This document shows positions 21,770 to 33,905 of a DNA stretch of 64,000 nucleotides, one piece after another (the stretch's first letter is position 1; the number at the start of each line of letters is the position of its first letter). The notes beneath the pieces are model-generated. The model saw nothing but the letters and a program-made list of their open reading frames with translations. It was not told the DNA's origin and searched no databases. Where the stretch lies: assembly GCF_027943255.1 (NCBI RefSeq), contig NC_072896.1:69396501-69460500 (forward strand), read 5' to 3'. A program made the position numbers and the translations under genes. The stretch comes from Anastrepha obliqua (Eukaryota > Arthropoda > Insecta > Diptera > Tephritidae).

Positions 21770-23690
21770 ATAAATTAAAAAGTAATACTACTTCATGCCG
21801 ATTGAAATTTGTTTACATAATTTTGGACGTATATGAAAATATAATAATGCTGGTCAGCTGCGTTTATAGCGGTGGAAAGATCGTCAGCCGAAGCATTGAA
21901 TGCAATGATACTATTCTGCAACCTTAAGAAAAAAACTGTTTCACATCACGTCCTTTTTTAGTGGATCAAACTTGCTTAAAGTATAGATAAGCGCAAAAGC
22001 ATAAGTTCCAGCGACAACGCACAATTATGACAAGGGGACAATTACGTAAATCTTCATTCTGAGAAGTACAAATACAAACTTTTACATCTGTTTGCCTACT
22101 AAACCCAAATCGTGGATTCACTTATTGTTACACACTGTACCGTTGCCCCTAAATGTATGCAAAGTCATAGCTGGTTCGCTTATTTCACTTAAGGCTACCG
22201 TAAGACGCCTTATTGGCTTTTATGACTTGTCTTTTGTTCAACGCGAAAAAGGGAAACGAAAAAACATGCAAAACAAGCTAACCAAATGTTTTTTTTCTTT
22301 TGTTTTGAAAAACATATTCTAGGCAACGACACAAATATATTTAACACGCAAAGCAACATTTTTATCTAGAAGCTACTGCTTAGAAATATGTAAATACAGT
22401 ATACGCTAGCTTCATTGCAAGTTGTTGTGAGAATCAAAAATCATGAAGCAACCGTAGTTGGGAGTTATTCTCTATTTGCTTTTGTTTTGTATATTTCGTA
22501 CATCTTTAACTAAACGCAGGTGCGCTCATTAAAACCGAAGTGTGATGTGTGTGTAATGGAAGGAATTTAGTCGAATGTATTTACATTTCAATGAAAGCGT
22601 AAGTGAAATTTGAAGTTAGCTATGCTGCGGCGATGGCAGTGGTTGAAGGTACGATGCAGTGAACTGAGGCGATGTTTAGCGAAGCGTGTGCGCAATTAAC
22701 CGTTTAATGATTTCAATTTGTACAAGTATTTAGTTGTATTTAATTCCAGCGGCTGTGCTTCATATTCCACGCCAACAGCTCTAACAAACATAATCTCCTG
22801 CTATCGCTAGTGGGTAACTTTCAAAGCGCTGCTCATTTGGGCATAATGAAGCCACCATACACTGCCTAATTAGCATTTGGCAGAATTGAATTTTTTGCGT
22901 TGCTTACACCGCTTATAATGTAAAAAATTAATTTGTATTACGCTGTTGGGTGTTGTGCTCTTGATCTTGTTTACGTGTTGGGTTTTTTTGTGAACGCCTT
23001 CTGGATGGGAGTCATCCGGTGCATAGGTATTTATATAACGGACGCAGCATATAATTCAGTAGGAGTATTGTGGAAGTGATACTAACACTAAATTTAGTTA
23101 AGTGAATATAAAGTTTCGCATATTCCACTTGATACAGCTAATAGGCATACTTATAGGGCGTAAGTGTGTCCAGCTGCTTTAACAATTACAATTATGAGAG
23201 GATTAAGCGCTGCGACCTAAAAGTTTTACTGTGCCTTTTCATGGATTCTGAGTATAAAAAATAACAGAAAAAAATTAAGAAAAGGCGTGCCTAGTAAACA
23301 TGGTACTTGGCCTTCAAGAACAAAATTGTATTTACTTACGTTTTGTTTTCTCTTTTGTAAGTTTATTAAGAAACTTTGTATCTCATAGAATATCAGCAAA
23401 ACTAACCTTAATTAAAAATGAAAAAATATAAATTCTGAAAAATAGATTCGAAAAAAATAAAAAATATTCTAACATCATCAATATCAGATTGTATTTAAAA
23501 GTAGCGTAGCAAATTCAGTATTGAAGTTATCCACACAAATTACCTAAGCTTGGCTGTAGAATGTTGACATTGATTTTTCCTATCAGAATGGTACAATCTA
23601 TCAAATCCAAAATTATATTAAAAAGGAAAAAATATAGTAGGGTATTTCAAGCTTTCAAAGGCTTTAACGACGGTTCCAAACGAGTAGGAG
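21770..23690. other. non-coding stretch
   Basis: No recognised coding sequence and no clear repeat. The open frame at 22092-22322 has no recognisable motif. Candidate TATA-like sequences occur, but no promoter can be argued for without a gene. Confidence 0.4.
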
Positions 23691-23699
23691 TTTTTGCAG

Positions 23700-24165
23700 T
23701 CTCAGTTTTCTTTGATTTGCTTAAAGTTTTGACACCAAGAAATGCATAAAAAAGACAAAAATCGGTTAAACGGTCAAATGAACCTAAGTCCTCACCAGTG
23801 CCAATGTTGACCTTGCCAAATTCTTACAGTCAAACTCCTATAAATCCCTCAATTTTCCTCTGATTTGCTTGAAATTCTGCTTTTCAAATATGTAAAAAAT
23901 ATGAAAATTGATAAAAAAAATCGGTCAAATGAGCCTAAGCCCTCACCAGTGCTAAGTTGTCTTTGCTAAATTCTTTCTGTCAAACTTCTATAAATCCCTC
24001 AATTTTCCTCTGATTTGCTTGAAATTCTGCTTTTCAAATATGTAAAAAATATGAAAATTGATAAAAAAAAATCGGTCAAATGAGCCCAAGCCCTCACCAG
24101 TGCCAAGTTGTCCTTGCTAAATTCTTTCTGTCAAACTTCTATAACTCCCTCAGTTTTGCTCTGTT
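23700..24165. repeat. satellite-like tandem repeat, 151-bp period
   Basis: The marker CTCACCAGTG occurs at 23791, 23942 and 24093, exactly 151 bases apart. The second and third monomers are nearly identical (shared CTTCTATAAATCCCTCAATT and TTCCTCTGATTTGCTTGAAA). The left partial monomer is more diverged. The array contains about three monomers and stops at a LINE RT fragment on the right. Confidence 0.88.
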
Positions 24166-24490
24166 GTGTTTCTACGCGAAAGAGGATGTGGTAAGGTTGT
24201 TGCATATACTGATAATGTAGCGATCGCTTATGGGAGGGAATTTCCACAAACACTCTGTATTTTAATGCAGGAAATTCTTTGAGATGTATTTAGTTGGTCT
24301 ACGCTTTGAAATTTGAGTGTCAATTTCAGTAAAGTAGAACGTGTCTGCTTAAAATGAAGATATAAAACGCCATCGGTAACTGCACTGGAACCAAGGTTTC
24401 GCAAAGGAAACTAAATTTTTGGGCGCTATTCTGAACAAAAGCTGAAATCATGGCCAATCCTTACATTTCTGATACCATAAGCATCTTAAT
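24166..24490 (+). pseudogene. LOA/R1-like LINE, reverse transcriptase fragment
   Basis: The plus strand gives VVAYTDNVAIAYGREFPQTL followed by CILMQEIL, matching the VAYADDVAIA-type catalytic box. Here Ala-Asp-Asp has become Thr-Asp-Asn, which would abolish activity. After frame changes it gives LSVNFSKVE and ETKFLGAILN, the usual next blocks. Only about 100 residues survive. It abuts the 151-bp satellite. Confidence 0.72.
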
Positions 24491-24973
24491 AGAATTTTGT
24501 AGAATCGCGGAAAATAATTACAACAATGGTATAAAATTAACCGGGGATCAATAGAATAAGTTTATTGAAGTTGAGGGGATTATTTGGAATAGTAGTTTTA
24601 ATTCTCTAATTTTTTCTTACATACTTGAACGAGCAAACTGGGCGTTTCCACTTGGTTTTGTGAACAAGCTATAATAAAATATTTGAATTAGAATGCCAAA
24701 TTGCAATTGAATTTTTATTGATAGTACAATCCTAGTGGGTCACGCAAGTACTTAGTGGGCTGTGCCATAAATGATTCAGTTTGTCCCTATATACATATTT
24801 CCCAATGATGATATTTGATATTAGGTTAGACAAGAAATTACTAGCGTTTTTACCGAAGTCTTTTATAAAAAATAATAATTTTATCAATAAGTTAATCAAT
24901 TACATATACGAGGGGTGCCTTTTATATGTCGGGATTAGAGAACAAAAACAAATTCTAATCATCGAAAATCACT

Positions 24974-26000
24974 TCATTGTTTTTCAGAATATTCTCCATG
25001 AAGATCTATACACTTTTGCATGCGTTTCAACCAATTGTCGAAGCACTTTTGCCACTCTGAATGAGGTACCTCCAAAACATGCATTCTGAATGCCGCAACG
25101 GCTTCTTCAGGTGTCGAAAAACGTTGACCTCTTTTTTATGTACGGGAATAAAAAGAAGTCATTCGGTGCCAAGTCAGGACTATACGGCGGATGACTCATT
25201 AATTCGATGTTTTGGGTGCTCAAAAATGCAGTTGTTTTAGCCGATGTGTGAGAGCTCGCATTGTCTTGCTGAAGAGTGATCCGTCTTTGGCGACTGGTTT
25301 TTCTAATTTCTTGGAAGACAACTGGCAAACAAATGGTTGTGTACTCGTACCACTCAGAATTTACTGTTCTGCGTTGTTTCCGTTTTCCGAAAAAACAGGC
25401 GACCATTTGCTTGGAAGTGCTTCGTGCGCGAACAACTTTTGTTGGATTTGGCTCATCTTGAAACACCCATACAGTCGACTGCTGTTTACTTTCGGGCTCA
25501 TACGCGTAAATCCATGATTCATCACCTGTCACGATGTCATAGACGTGTTTCGAAGCCCCGCGATCGTATTTTTTGAGCATTTCCTTCGACCAATTGACAC
25601 GAGCCTTTTTTTGAGCGATTGACAAATTGTGTGGGATCCAACGCGAACAAATTTTTTTGACAGTCAAATGTTTATGCAATATTGAATGTATGCTGGTCCC
25701 ACTAATGCCTTAGATTGTCTCAATCTCATGATAGGTCACATGACGATCTTGCAATATCAGTTCGCGCACAGCATCAATGGTTTTCGGAACAACAACTGAT
25801 TTTGGACGACCTTCACGAAATTCGTCTTGGAGTGAACTACGACCACGATTAAATTCACCATAACATCGACAAGCACTGGTCCTTGATGGAGCTTCATCGT
25901 CAAAAAATAAATTAAGTTCATCCATGCAATGTTGCTAAGTTAATCCCCGTCGAAAGTTGTAAAACATAATCGCACGAAAATGTTCACATTTTAATTCCAT
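24974..26000 (-). pseudogene. mariner-like transposase, nearly full length, lightly disrupted
   Basis: Reading starts at ATG 26000 (MELKCEHFRAIMF). It is broken by a TAG near 25939 and a TAA near 25711 (after HEIETI), both in the same frame. It then runs open through KKICSRWIPHNLSIAQKKAR, DIVTGDESWIYAYE (first Asp), LQQDNASSHTSAKTTAF (second Asp) and SHPPYSPDLAPNDFFLF (third Asp). The last two are separated by 34 residues (DD34D). A frameshift near 25120 moves the C-terminus (FSTPEEAVAAF, HSEWQKCFDNW, HGEYSEKQ) to another frame, ending at 24974. About 342 codons in total, the usual mariner length. The left end may be the GAGGGGTGCCTTTTATATGT at 24911, but no matching right inverted repeat was found. 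Confidence 0.85.
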
Positions 26001-26119
26001 TTTTGGGCCGCGATGAATCTTTTAAGTTACTGTAAACAACACAAATAGCGCTGGTATTTCAAAACGTTCTGAGCACGTAAAAGCCACAAAATGTCAAACT
26101 TTGCGATACAGCTATCAGT

Positions 26120-26560
26120 TGCCAGATTGCAACACCAGGGTTGACAAATCCTGAATGAGGTATTTTCTGTCGAATAGACTCATTCACGTGATGTAGCTGG
26201 GCAATGTAGAGCTCCTTGTTGACTGTGCTATTCTTTTAGAGCATTTCCCAATGCACCATGACCTCTCAGTCCCACGAAACACATATGATGTTCTTTGGAT
26301 GAATATCCGGCTTGACTCTCGCCTTTCTCGCCTATTTCCTGGAGCCGCCCGCTGCTTTCTTTGCTTCATATTGATGTATAGACACCATTTCTTATCTTTC
26401 GTGGCGGGTCGCTACAAAAAGCGCTGTTTATGACCGCGTTGGGCTCGTTGGCGGCCGAGATGCTGCGAAGCAATTTTGAAGGCAACTTACTTTGTTTTTT
26501 TTCGTTGCAAGCTGCGACCGTAATAAGAGAGTGGTGTATCCACATGGTGAAATGATGTTT
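26120..26560 (-). pseudogene. second mariner-like transposase fragment
   Basis: Minus-strand blocks in changing frames are a KWCLYINMKQRKQRAAPGN region after the GDEKW-like position (here KDKKW), then VKPDIHPKNIICVSWD, then EVMVHWEMLK, and an ALHCPATSRE remnant. These follow the central catalytic-domain order of cecropia-type mariners. The second and third Asp blocks are absent. It lies directly upstream of the mariner at 24974-26000, but the frames and sequence type differ, so it is a separate insertion. Confidence 0.55.
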
Positions 26561-26839
26561 AGAGGTATGCTCTTTAGCAAAATGTACCCTAGTTTGACAA
26601 AACATTTTCTTTTTTTTAATTTCAGAAAGTACAAACAACTTTAAAACATTGATCAAAAAATTGATTTTTTCTATTCTGATTCTTCATCTGTTGTGGAAAA
26701 GTATTTTAAATTTTACGTGGGTGAGAAATTAAAAAAAATGCGGGTGCTAAATTTTTACCTGCTATTTTTTTCTATTACCAAGGTAATATCAGAAATATGT
26801 ATATACTGATGAATGAGAAATATAGTGGTATATTTTTTT

Positions 26840-27310
26840 AACTAATGCTCCCTAGTAAAATGCTTTCTACGGCGGCCTTCACCTCGCTTTTACCCAACAA
26901 TCTTCATACCCGTAACTTGTTTTTTTAAAACAAGGACTACTCACCGGAATATAGATCCAATCCGGACTTCTAAGGCAGCCCTCCCAATCCATTATCTTGC
27001 AGCAAATGCACTTTTTGCGCCTAATTCACGTGTCTCATCGAGAACATCAGCGTACTCCGGTTGTTCGTTATACCTAGTTCAGTGGCAAGTTATCAGTCAG
27101 TAAAATTTCTTCATTATCATAGAATATGGTACCCATAATCTTCCTCGTCAACTTATCGCCAAAATCGCTCAACATAAATACAAATAAACCGTACACTTTC
27201 CAGCTTGCCAGTACTACCATCACTGGGCGACCTGGGCAGGAGTCGTCTGCATAGGCCTCTATTCGCTGTTGAAGTTGTCGAGCCCAATTTTTTACCTCCA
27301 CTTATGAAGA
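26840..27310 (-). pseudogene. third mariner-like remnant, heavily decayed
   Basis: The frame gives DKLTRKIMGTIFYDNEEIL followed by LTDNLPLN. This fits the KVMATVFWDxxGI(L)LxDxLP block that follows the first catalytic Asp in mariners. A later frame gives VHLLQDNG, where LLQDNAP with the second Asp is expected. The rest can be matched only loosely. Assignment to a subfamily is not possible. Confidence 0.45.
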
Positions 27311-27504
27311 TGCAGAGTCCTCAAGACCCGATGATATTTATTCAAAAATTTGTTTCAGAACAACAAAGAGTTTAATCACAGAGCGGTAGCGCAGCTTGCG
27401 ATAATTTCCAGTTTCCACTGAAATGGTGCTGTTGCTTATATCAAAGATAATTGTTAATTAACCAAATAAAAATAGACACGTTATTTATATAATACTAAGT
27501 TCCT

Positions 27505-27727
27505 TTTCCAATTTGTGGTGTATCTCTTGATATTGTTTCACAAATGCCTGAACCCGAACGGCAAATGGACTTATATGAGGATCATTTTCAAGGCAGAAAT
27601 ACACTCGGAGGGCCAACTGACGTTAGAAAAAACCTTTTCTATTATTTGGTGTTTGATCCGTATAATTCGAATCCGGGCTCTACCGTATAGTAGGCACGCA
27701 TAAACTCATTCCGATATGGCGACCGCA
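27505..27727 (-). mobile_element. tRNA-derived SINE, copy 3 (old, nearly full length)
   Basis: On the plus strand it runs from TTTGTGGTGTATCTCTTGAT through CCCGAACGGCA and GGCAGAAATACACTCGGAGG to a B-box-like ATTCGAATCCGGGCTC and the head CATTCCGATATGGCGACCGC, the same order as the minus-strand copy at 29733. It is much more diverged than the copies at 29733 and 41291. Confidence 0.7.
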
Positions 27728-27958
27728 AGTACCTTAGCTTTTAGTATTATCAGCGGCTCCTCGTATGCGATTCACTTTTTAAACCAGCCTCACTCGAAAG
27801 CGAATCTTTTAAACGAAATAAATATATTAAGTTTTTGAATGCATATTTAATTTTTCTGCCCTCCACATAATCAATATAATCATTATCGTCCGCTGTTCGA
27901 GAAATTGGGCGAACAAACTTTCTCCTAATCGCTCCCCGTTTCTACGAATGGAAGTTAT

Positions 27959-28108
27959 TTACATTAAAGCTGCATTGACTGAAAAAATTACCGGCCCAAT
28001 TTTTGTCATTATATTTAAATGAGTGGTTATTTTACTCGCCATTGAAAAGCATTGAAGCGATGAAATAGCAAACAATGCACAAATTATAATAAAAATAAAA
28101 ACTCTCAT
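27959..28108 (-). CDS. candidate small secreted peptide, 49 codons, function unknown
   Basis: An ATG at 28108 (context TTGAAATGAG) opens 49 codons ending in TAA. The first 20 residues, MRVFIFIIICALFAISSLQC, have the form of a signal peptide: Arg near the start, a hydrophobic core, then small residues and Cys. The remaining part (about 28 residues, with Lys at SMASKI and IMTKIG) is hydrophobic with few charges. I recognise no family. There is no intron, no paralogue in the window and no clear polyadenylation signal, so it may well be a chance reading frame. Confidence 0.2.
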   Translation of the reverse strand: MRVFIFIIICALFAISSLQCFSMASKITTHLNIMTKIGPVIFSVNAALM

Positions 28109-28109
28109 T

Positions 28110-29730
28110 TCAACACGAAGGCGTGCTTGCAGGCTTCGCCACCGCAATTGAACGCGCTCAACGTGCGGCAAAACGATTTCTCCGTTCGCCTCGTCTACAA
28201 CAGTCGCCTCTTATCGTGCTTCTTGTGCTTCAGTTTGTTGATTTTATTTACGGCGAGTAAGGAACAACAACCACTTGCCTACATCTAATATACAGGCGTT
28301 TTAATAGGAATTCAAATTATTTTTCATTCTCTTTCCGTATTCCTCGAAGTCCTTTAAAGCGCCTTGGCGCACAGGTGGTGATAATGATTTTTGGTAATAA
28401 AAGTGCGCATAAATATATTTATAAATGCAAATCATGGGTTACTGATCTACCTAACGGTAAGAGGGTGGCTATGCTGTATTGAAGGAGGCGCGTCCAAAGC
28501 TTTGCAGAATTCAATTTAACGCTTGACGCTCTTACTTCTCATTCTATCGGCCGTTGTTATTGCCGTTAAGTGTAACACAAATACTCATGATATTCAAGTG
28601 ATTTAAAATTCAATTTATCGCTTGTATAGTTAATCCTTTCTGGCGTACATTTTCTTAATTAAATTTCACTTTCAGCAACTATTTTCCTCATCTCTCACCA
28701 CTTCCTTTTGCAGAGGACTTGTACATGGGAGTACCTGTGCTCCCGAAAAATCGATTCGCGAAATTCTCAAATTGTGTAACAACAGTTGGTAGTGCGTATA
28801 AATAAAGTGTATATGTGTGGCTATGTGGGTGTGAGTGGCAGGTCCTCCACTGGCTCTCGTTAACTCGTACTCCTCATCCTGCCTACGCTTTCAATTAACG
28901 CCTCAGCGGCTAAGTAAAATGGTTTGAAAGCTTAAGCAATGCCTTACACACTTTTGTGGTTTCACAAGATGGTCCTCATCAGCTTACGCTGACTCTCCTA
29001 TTTTACTATAGTACAAATTCTTCTTCCACCGCAAGCCTCCCGCACTATTGTCCTTTCGATTGTCTTCGTTTTTCGTGTATAATTTTTCTCTGTCGGTTGT
29101 CGGTTGTAAAAGTTAAAAGTTCTTTGCATTCCCCTGAGTTGTACCATACTTGCTTTGCACTCCTTGCCAGACCCTCTGACCACCACCTATTCGCTTTTCA
29201 CCTGCTTTCTGCGTGCAATGTGTAAGTTTACTCCAGGTTGCGTATTTTTGTGATTTCATAGCTTTTCGCTTTGCTTGCCTGCCGCCAATGTTCGTAAAGT
29301 TTGTAAATTTACAATCTACTTTTTGGCGAATTCGGAAATGAATGTGTCTAGAAAGTTTCATCGTGCATAAAAAGATTGGATGTATTACGTTTGCTGCGTA
29401 GTTTTACCGAATTAGCAATACTCAAGTTAAGTTGTATCTACTGTTACAGCCGATTTTTTTCCGAAATAAGAAATTTCGGCTGGAGACTCTGGTAGAGTAT
29501 ATAGAAAAATATGCGTGAATCGACGATCTGAAGCTTTAAGTCTGAATTTTATTTTAGATGGGGTGAACGTTTTTACTCTTTTGTGAATTCTTATATCACC
29601 TCTAACTCCTCCAAATAGGGGGGCTGTCTTGTATCTCTTGCGGTAGAGGGGAAAAATACTCATAACATATAATTCTACCAGAAGTTTGTTAATACACCGA
29701 AGCTCATAATTTTACTTAAAAATAAATAAA
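28110..29730. other. non-coding stretch
   Basis: No recognisable exon. Open frames such as 28956-29225 are composition-driven and lack motifs. No repeat was recognised before the SINE at 29733. Confidence 0.4.
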
Positions 29731-29732
29731 TA

Positions 29733-30039
29733 ATTGGCGCGTACACTTCTGTTAGGTGTTTGGCCGAGCTCCTCCTCCTATTTGTGGTGTGCGTCTTGAT
29801 GTTGTTCCACAAATGGAGGGACCTACAGTTTCAAGCCGACTCCGAACGGCAGATATTTTTATGAGGAGCTTTTTCATGGCAGAAATACACTCGGAGGTTT
29901 GCCATTGCCTGCCGAGGGGCGACCGCTATTAGAAAAATGTTTTTTTATTGATTTTGCTTTCACCGAGATTCGAACCAACGACCTCTCTGTGAATTCCGAA
30001 TGGTAATCACGCACCAACCCATTCGGCTACGGCGGCCGC
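29733..30039 (-). mobile_element. tRNA-derived SINE, copy 4 (full length)
   Basis: Read on the minus strand, it begins with GCGGCCGCCGTAGCCGAATG (A-box region) and has a B box GGTTCGAATCTC. It continues through the TCTAATAGCGGTCGCCCCTC, CTCCGAGTGTATTTCTGCCA and GGAACAACATCAAGACGCAC blocks and ends GGCCAAACACC before an A/T-rich tail of TTATTTATTT type. It matches the plus-strand copy at 41291 along its length and is one of the best-preserved copies. It lies just beyond the 3' end of a minus-strand LINE. Confidence 0.85.
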
Positions 30040-30079
30040 TTACTTTTACTTAAACGTCAGAAATAAGCCAAAATGCAAA

Positions 30080-31110
30080 ATGTTTAATGGTTCGGTTAGG
30101 TAAGCCAGGTAACTTGTCTAAGACAAGACACTCGTTCGCCCTAAGACCCACTTTGATACCTGTTTTTTATTTCAATACCCTAATGAAACCACTTAGATCT
30201 TCTTAAAAAGTTAACTAGTCCCTCCAATGAGACATTTTGCTAATTTCCAGGTTTTCAAAGAAATAATCGCCAAAATGTTTGGGACGGATTTTTAGAATTG
30301 TAGGGTATTCGCAGAGGAGGTGTTGCACCGACTCAATTTGTTTTCTATCTCCACAACTCCTGCAGAAGTCATTGTCAGGTACACCCCTTCTATTAGCTAG
30401 GTTGCCAATAGTGCAGTTGATATGCTGCTTCCAAGATTTGGCCAGAGTACTTTGGTGATCCTAGTAGTCAGAGGTCACCTTCTAAGGCCAATTGCAGTGT
30501 ACAGTTCGTTTAGAATAATGCTTGCGCCCTCTACCACTTGCTGAAGGTCAAGCTCAGAACCTTTACTTGCCCACTCTTACGCTCATTCATTTCCCTCCAC
30601 TCCAAAGTGGTCGGGCACCCAACAAAGTTTCTGTGTTGTTAGATAAGCAAGAGCGACATCCTGTATTCTTTAACACATGTTGAATTCATGTGCGCTGAGG
30701 CCAGACGATCACTGCTTGACTATTAATAAAAATAGTAAGGTTTTCCGGAGGTAAGTCCATTATTTTTATCGTTTTCTTGCTTAGATTTCAGCTTGGAAGA
30801 CGCTTCCCCGGTCTAGGAGTCTTGAACAGCAATTTAAGGATAATTGTTGTGAGTACACTCCCGATCCAGTGCCACTGTCTATCTTTGAGCCGTCAGTATA
30901 AATATGGTGACCACTATCATCTGTCAATCCGTTCTGTCGGGTATTCGTATTTTATAGTTTTTGTTTTCCGTGCATTACTGTGCATGTTTTCTTTTAGTAT
31001 GCTTGCTGCTTTGATTCTGGAAGCAGATTTGGCCGCTTTCCCTTTAACATCTACATCAATGAATGGAATAAGTAAGATCACTTCCAGCGCCGCCTGAGAC
31101 GTCGATCGGA
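30080..31110 (-). pseudogene. RNase H LINE, 3' end
   Basis: Minus-strand order is PQAALEVILL-like (as SQAALEVILLIPFIDVDVKG), AAKSASRIKAA, then IYTDGSKIDSGTGSGVYSQQ with the first RNase H Asp at about 30890, SVFQAE (Glu), an SDSQ-like position corrupted to LIVKQ, WVPDHFGVEGNE (Gly lost from PGH), WASKGSELDLQQVVE, NELYTAIGLRR and a Cys-rich tail. Several frames and stops are needed. It continues to about 30080, where the tail resembles AACCGAACCATTAAACATTT on the minus strand. Confidence 0.8.
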
Positions 31111-31682
31111 GCACACTAATGATGTCTATTGTGATGTGTAAGGGTTAATTTCGTTAGTGTGTATTGAAATCAAAAACTGTGCCATTTCTTCTCCAGTGTA
31201 CAGGGCAAAACAACATTTCAGAGCAGCCTATAATCTAAAAATTACAGCCATCTCCGCATAAGCGCGGGAAGGGTTCAAAACATTATATGAAGCATCACAC
31301 AAAAATGGGTTCAATCATAATTTAAATTATTTACGAAGCGTTGGAACTTGAAGTCAGCTGCAGCAAACAAAAATGTTTAAATAAAAATGAGAAAACGTCA
31401 AAACCTGTCTCCCTTATTTAGTTAAGTGGTTCGTTGCTCAATCCGGCGTAAGGACACCAACCCCTCAGTGCGCCAATTTAGAGACAGTTGTTCAACAATT
31501 GTCCACAGAAAGTCTTCAGTTCTTCAAATTAGAACCATGAGAACCGTTAAGAAGGTTATAAGAATCTTTAGCAATCGTCTTTAAACTAAAAACCACTACG
31601 ATTTTCTGAAAATCATCATATCTTTAATCAACTTGCTAGCAGTAGCGCATAGGTAGCAGCAAGCTCGGTCTGAGCAAAACAC
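31111..31682. other. non-coding stretch
   Basis: Nothing recognisable. It ends at the terminal sequence of the mariner that follows. Confidence 0.4.
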
Positions 31683-32380
31683 ACCTTGATCAAAGAGTTC
31701 CCGGAATATATTTAGAAATTTCAAAATACAAGTCTATTCTTCAAAAGTGATATTACCGCCTTCAAAGTACTCCCCATCAACTGCGATGCACTAATACCAG
31801 GGTTAGGTCCAGTTCTCGAAACATTTTTGGAACTCTATTCTTGGTTTAGCCATCAGAGCCGTCTACGATTTTTCAATTACTTCATTTCGGCTGTTAAAGT
31901 GGTATAGAGCCATATCAAGTGACTGTTGGTTGGTATGCGCTTCATTCTTGGTCAAAATTTATGGATAATGATGGCACTGTGCGACGATGGCCTTGGACAC
32001 AATTCGCGAGTTGTTTTCTCACAAATCCTTTCTTTTGGGGCGAGTTGCTTCACTTCAACATCTCATGATGCCCAAATAATGACTCATTTTAACTGTCCAC
32101 GTTTATGACAAAAATTGTTGGTGTGTGATACCACTGTACTCTGACAGAAAACAATGATTTTTTGGTATTGGTTCATTCGAAGCTCTCCACTCGTTCGTCT
32201 GATGCCTGATATATGTGTCATACTCTTAAACCTACGTCTCGTCTCCGGTAATGATGCGTTTGATCAAAACTAATGTTTGTTCGTTTTCAGCCTTGAAAAT
32301 AATGTTTTTAGAGATATCAATGCGGTCACTTTATTGCACGAAACTCAAGTCCTTTGGGAGCAAGGTGCTTTTTGCAGGTC
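31683..32380 (-). pseudogene. mariner-like element, family B copy 1
   Basis: The plus-strand left edge reads ACCTTGATCAAAGAGTTCCC and GGAATATA, nearly the same as the edge of the copy at 44361, so it is taken as the 3' terminal repeat. Minus-strand coding blocks are RIDISKNIIFKAENEQTLVL, IKRIITGDETWV (first Asp; the next Tyr is a stop), EWRASNEPIPK, and at the C-terminus IEFQKCFENW and AVDGEYFEGGNITFEE with a stop near 31738. The central region with the second and third Asp is badly decayed. The N-terminal third is absent. Confidence 0.75.
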
Positions 32381-33674
32381 TAAACAGAAGGAAATGAAAG
32401 AAACTCCTTAAAATCCGACGAAATTTGCGACAGGATACTATTTTCCTTTTCTGACCATATTTCGTATCCGTATAGAAGAATCGAGTTGGTCGATTTTTCG
32501 CTTGCTCTGAGTCGGACCTCCAAGGTTTGCCATGAGCTTACTTAACACGCCGCTTACTTTTACAGCTCTTTCCACTCAAAAACATGGCCGATATCCAATA
32601 ACAATACATATTTTTTAAATTTCAAAATCTGAGTCAAACATATTTTCTTCGTTATAAGGGAATAAGCCGCCAACTCATTGGTCAGTTAGTCGATCTATCA
32701 GACGTTCAGTCACTCGCCCCACTTGATTCAACTTAAATTTGGCCTAATCTACATTACTGTTTTTTATGCCAAATGCTTTTATATCCAATTTATTTTCGTT
32801 GGCGCTTAATCTGATTGTTATTATAAGCCACGAGCACCAACACACCTACAAACTAGTAAAAGAAGTAATAGTGCCAAATAGCAAGAGGTTATGCGAATGT
32901 GAACTGTTTTCATCTATATCACAGCCTGTAAAAAATTCCTACAACAAATATTAAAAGAGTAGGAAAAAAGTGGGTAACGTGCCTATTTCCGTACATGTCG
33001 CTTACTAACACGTTCACATACGTGCAGACACATTTTCAAGCTGAATTTTTCACACCTAGGCATTGGTTGCCATTTATATTCGATGTGCTCTATTTATATT
33101 CGACGTTAGTTAGTGGATTGCAAGTTTTTATCAGCCATAAACATTCGCTACGGGTTTGCTGGAATCAAGTGCTGTGATAGCCTTAACTTGCCGAGGGAAA
33201 ACTAGGAAAATTTGCAAACATTCATAGCATTTATTGTAATTTTAAATTGTGCACCATTTTGTGCCTCTAGCGTGATATGCGAATATAACGGAAGTGATTG
33301 TAAACGTCAGGAAATGCCTACGAGGTGCAAAAGTACAGGAGCACCTACATATATAAGTGCTTGCTTGCACCTTCTTGCTATGTACGTATTTGTATTTCTA
33401 GAAAAAATTACAATAACCTAAAATGGCTTTTTACTGAGTTGTTAATTGTACGTCACTGGATATCTTCCTTTATTTTCTACATATCCTTTTTTGTTTAGCT
33501 CTTACATATCGAAATGCAGTTCGCTCATTGTTCATTATAAGTTCGCTAATAGTTTTGCAAACCTCTTACTAAACTTTTTCTTTTCCTTTGCTTCCGATTT
33601 TACTACGAATTTTTTATGCAAAGCTTATTTTATGAAAATTTTGTCAATGTTGATAATTTTTTGTTATTGAGATA
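32381..33674. other. non-coding stretch
   Basis: No gene is supported. The frame at 33212-33421 has a hydrophobic start and several cysteines, but it opens with TTG, not ATG. Confidence 0.4.
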
Positions 33675-33905
33675 TTATTGAAATGTAATGGTATGAAATG
33701 AAACCAAATGAAGTGAAATAAAATAAAATGAAAATTATATCAAAGCTGAAATGGGAGAAACAAAAGGAAATAGTGTAAGTACAATGCGATGAGATGAAAA
33801 GATCTTTAATGCAATGAGCGATTGCAAACAATGAAATTAAAGGTATTGAAATAAAATGTAAGGAAAAGAAAAAAACTGAAATAAAATTTAATTAAATGCA
33901 ACTAA
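33675..33905. repeat. degenerate AAATGAAAT-type purine-rich repeat tract
   Basis: The plus strand is a run of loosely repeated GAAATGAAA, AATAAAATGAAA and GATGAGATGAAAAG units with almost no pyrimidines except T. It differs in unit from the TGACAAA tract at 10905 but shows the same strand-biased, reiterated ATG/A pattern. Confidence 0.55.

Noticed and set aside
23700..24165. Regularly spaced repeats that could suggest a CRISPR array
   Set aside because: Whole 151-bp monomers repeat without variable spacers, and the host is eukaryotic; it is a tandem satellite.
33212..33421. 69-codon frame with hydrophobic start and several cysteines
   Set aside because: It opens with TTG, has no upstream ATG in frame and resembles no known peptide family.
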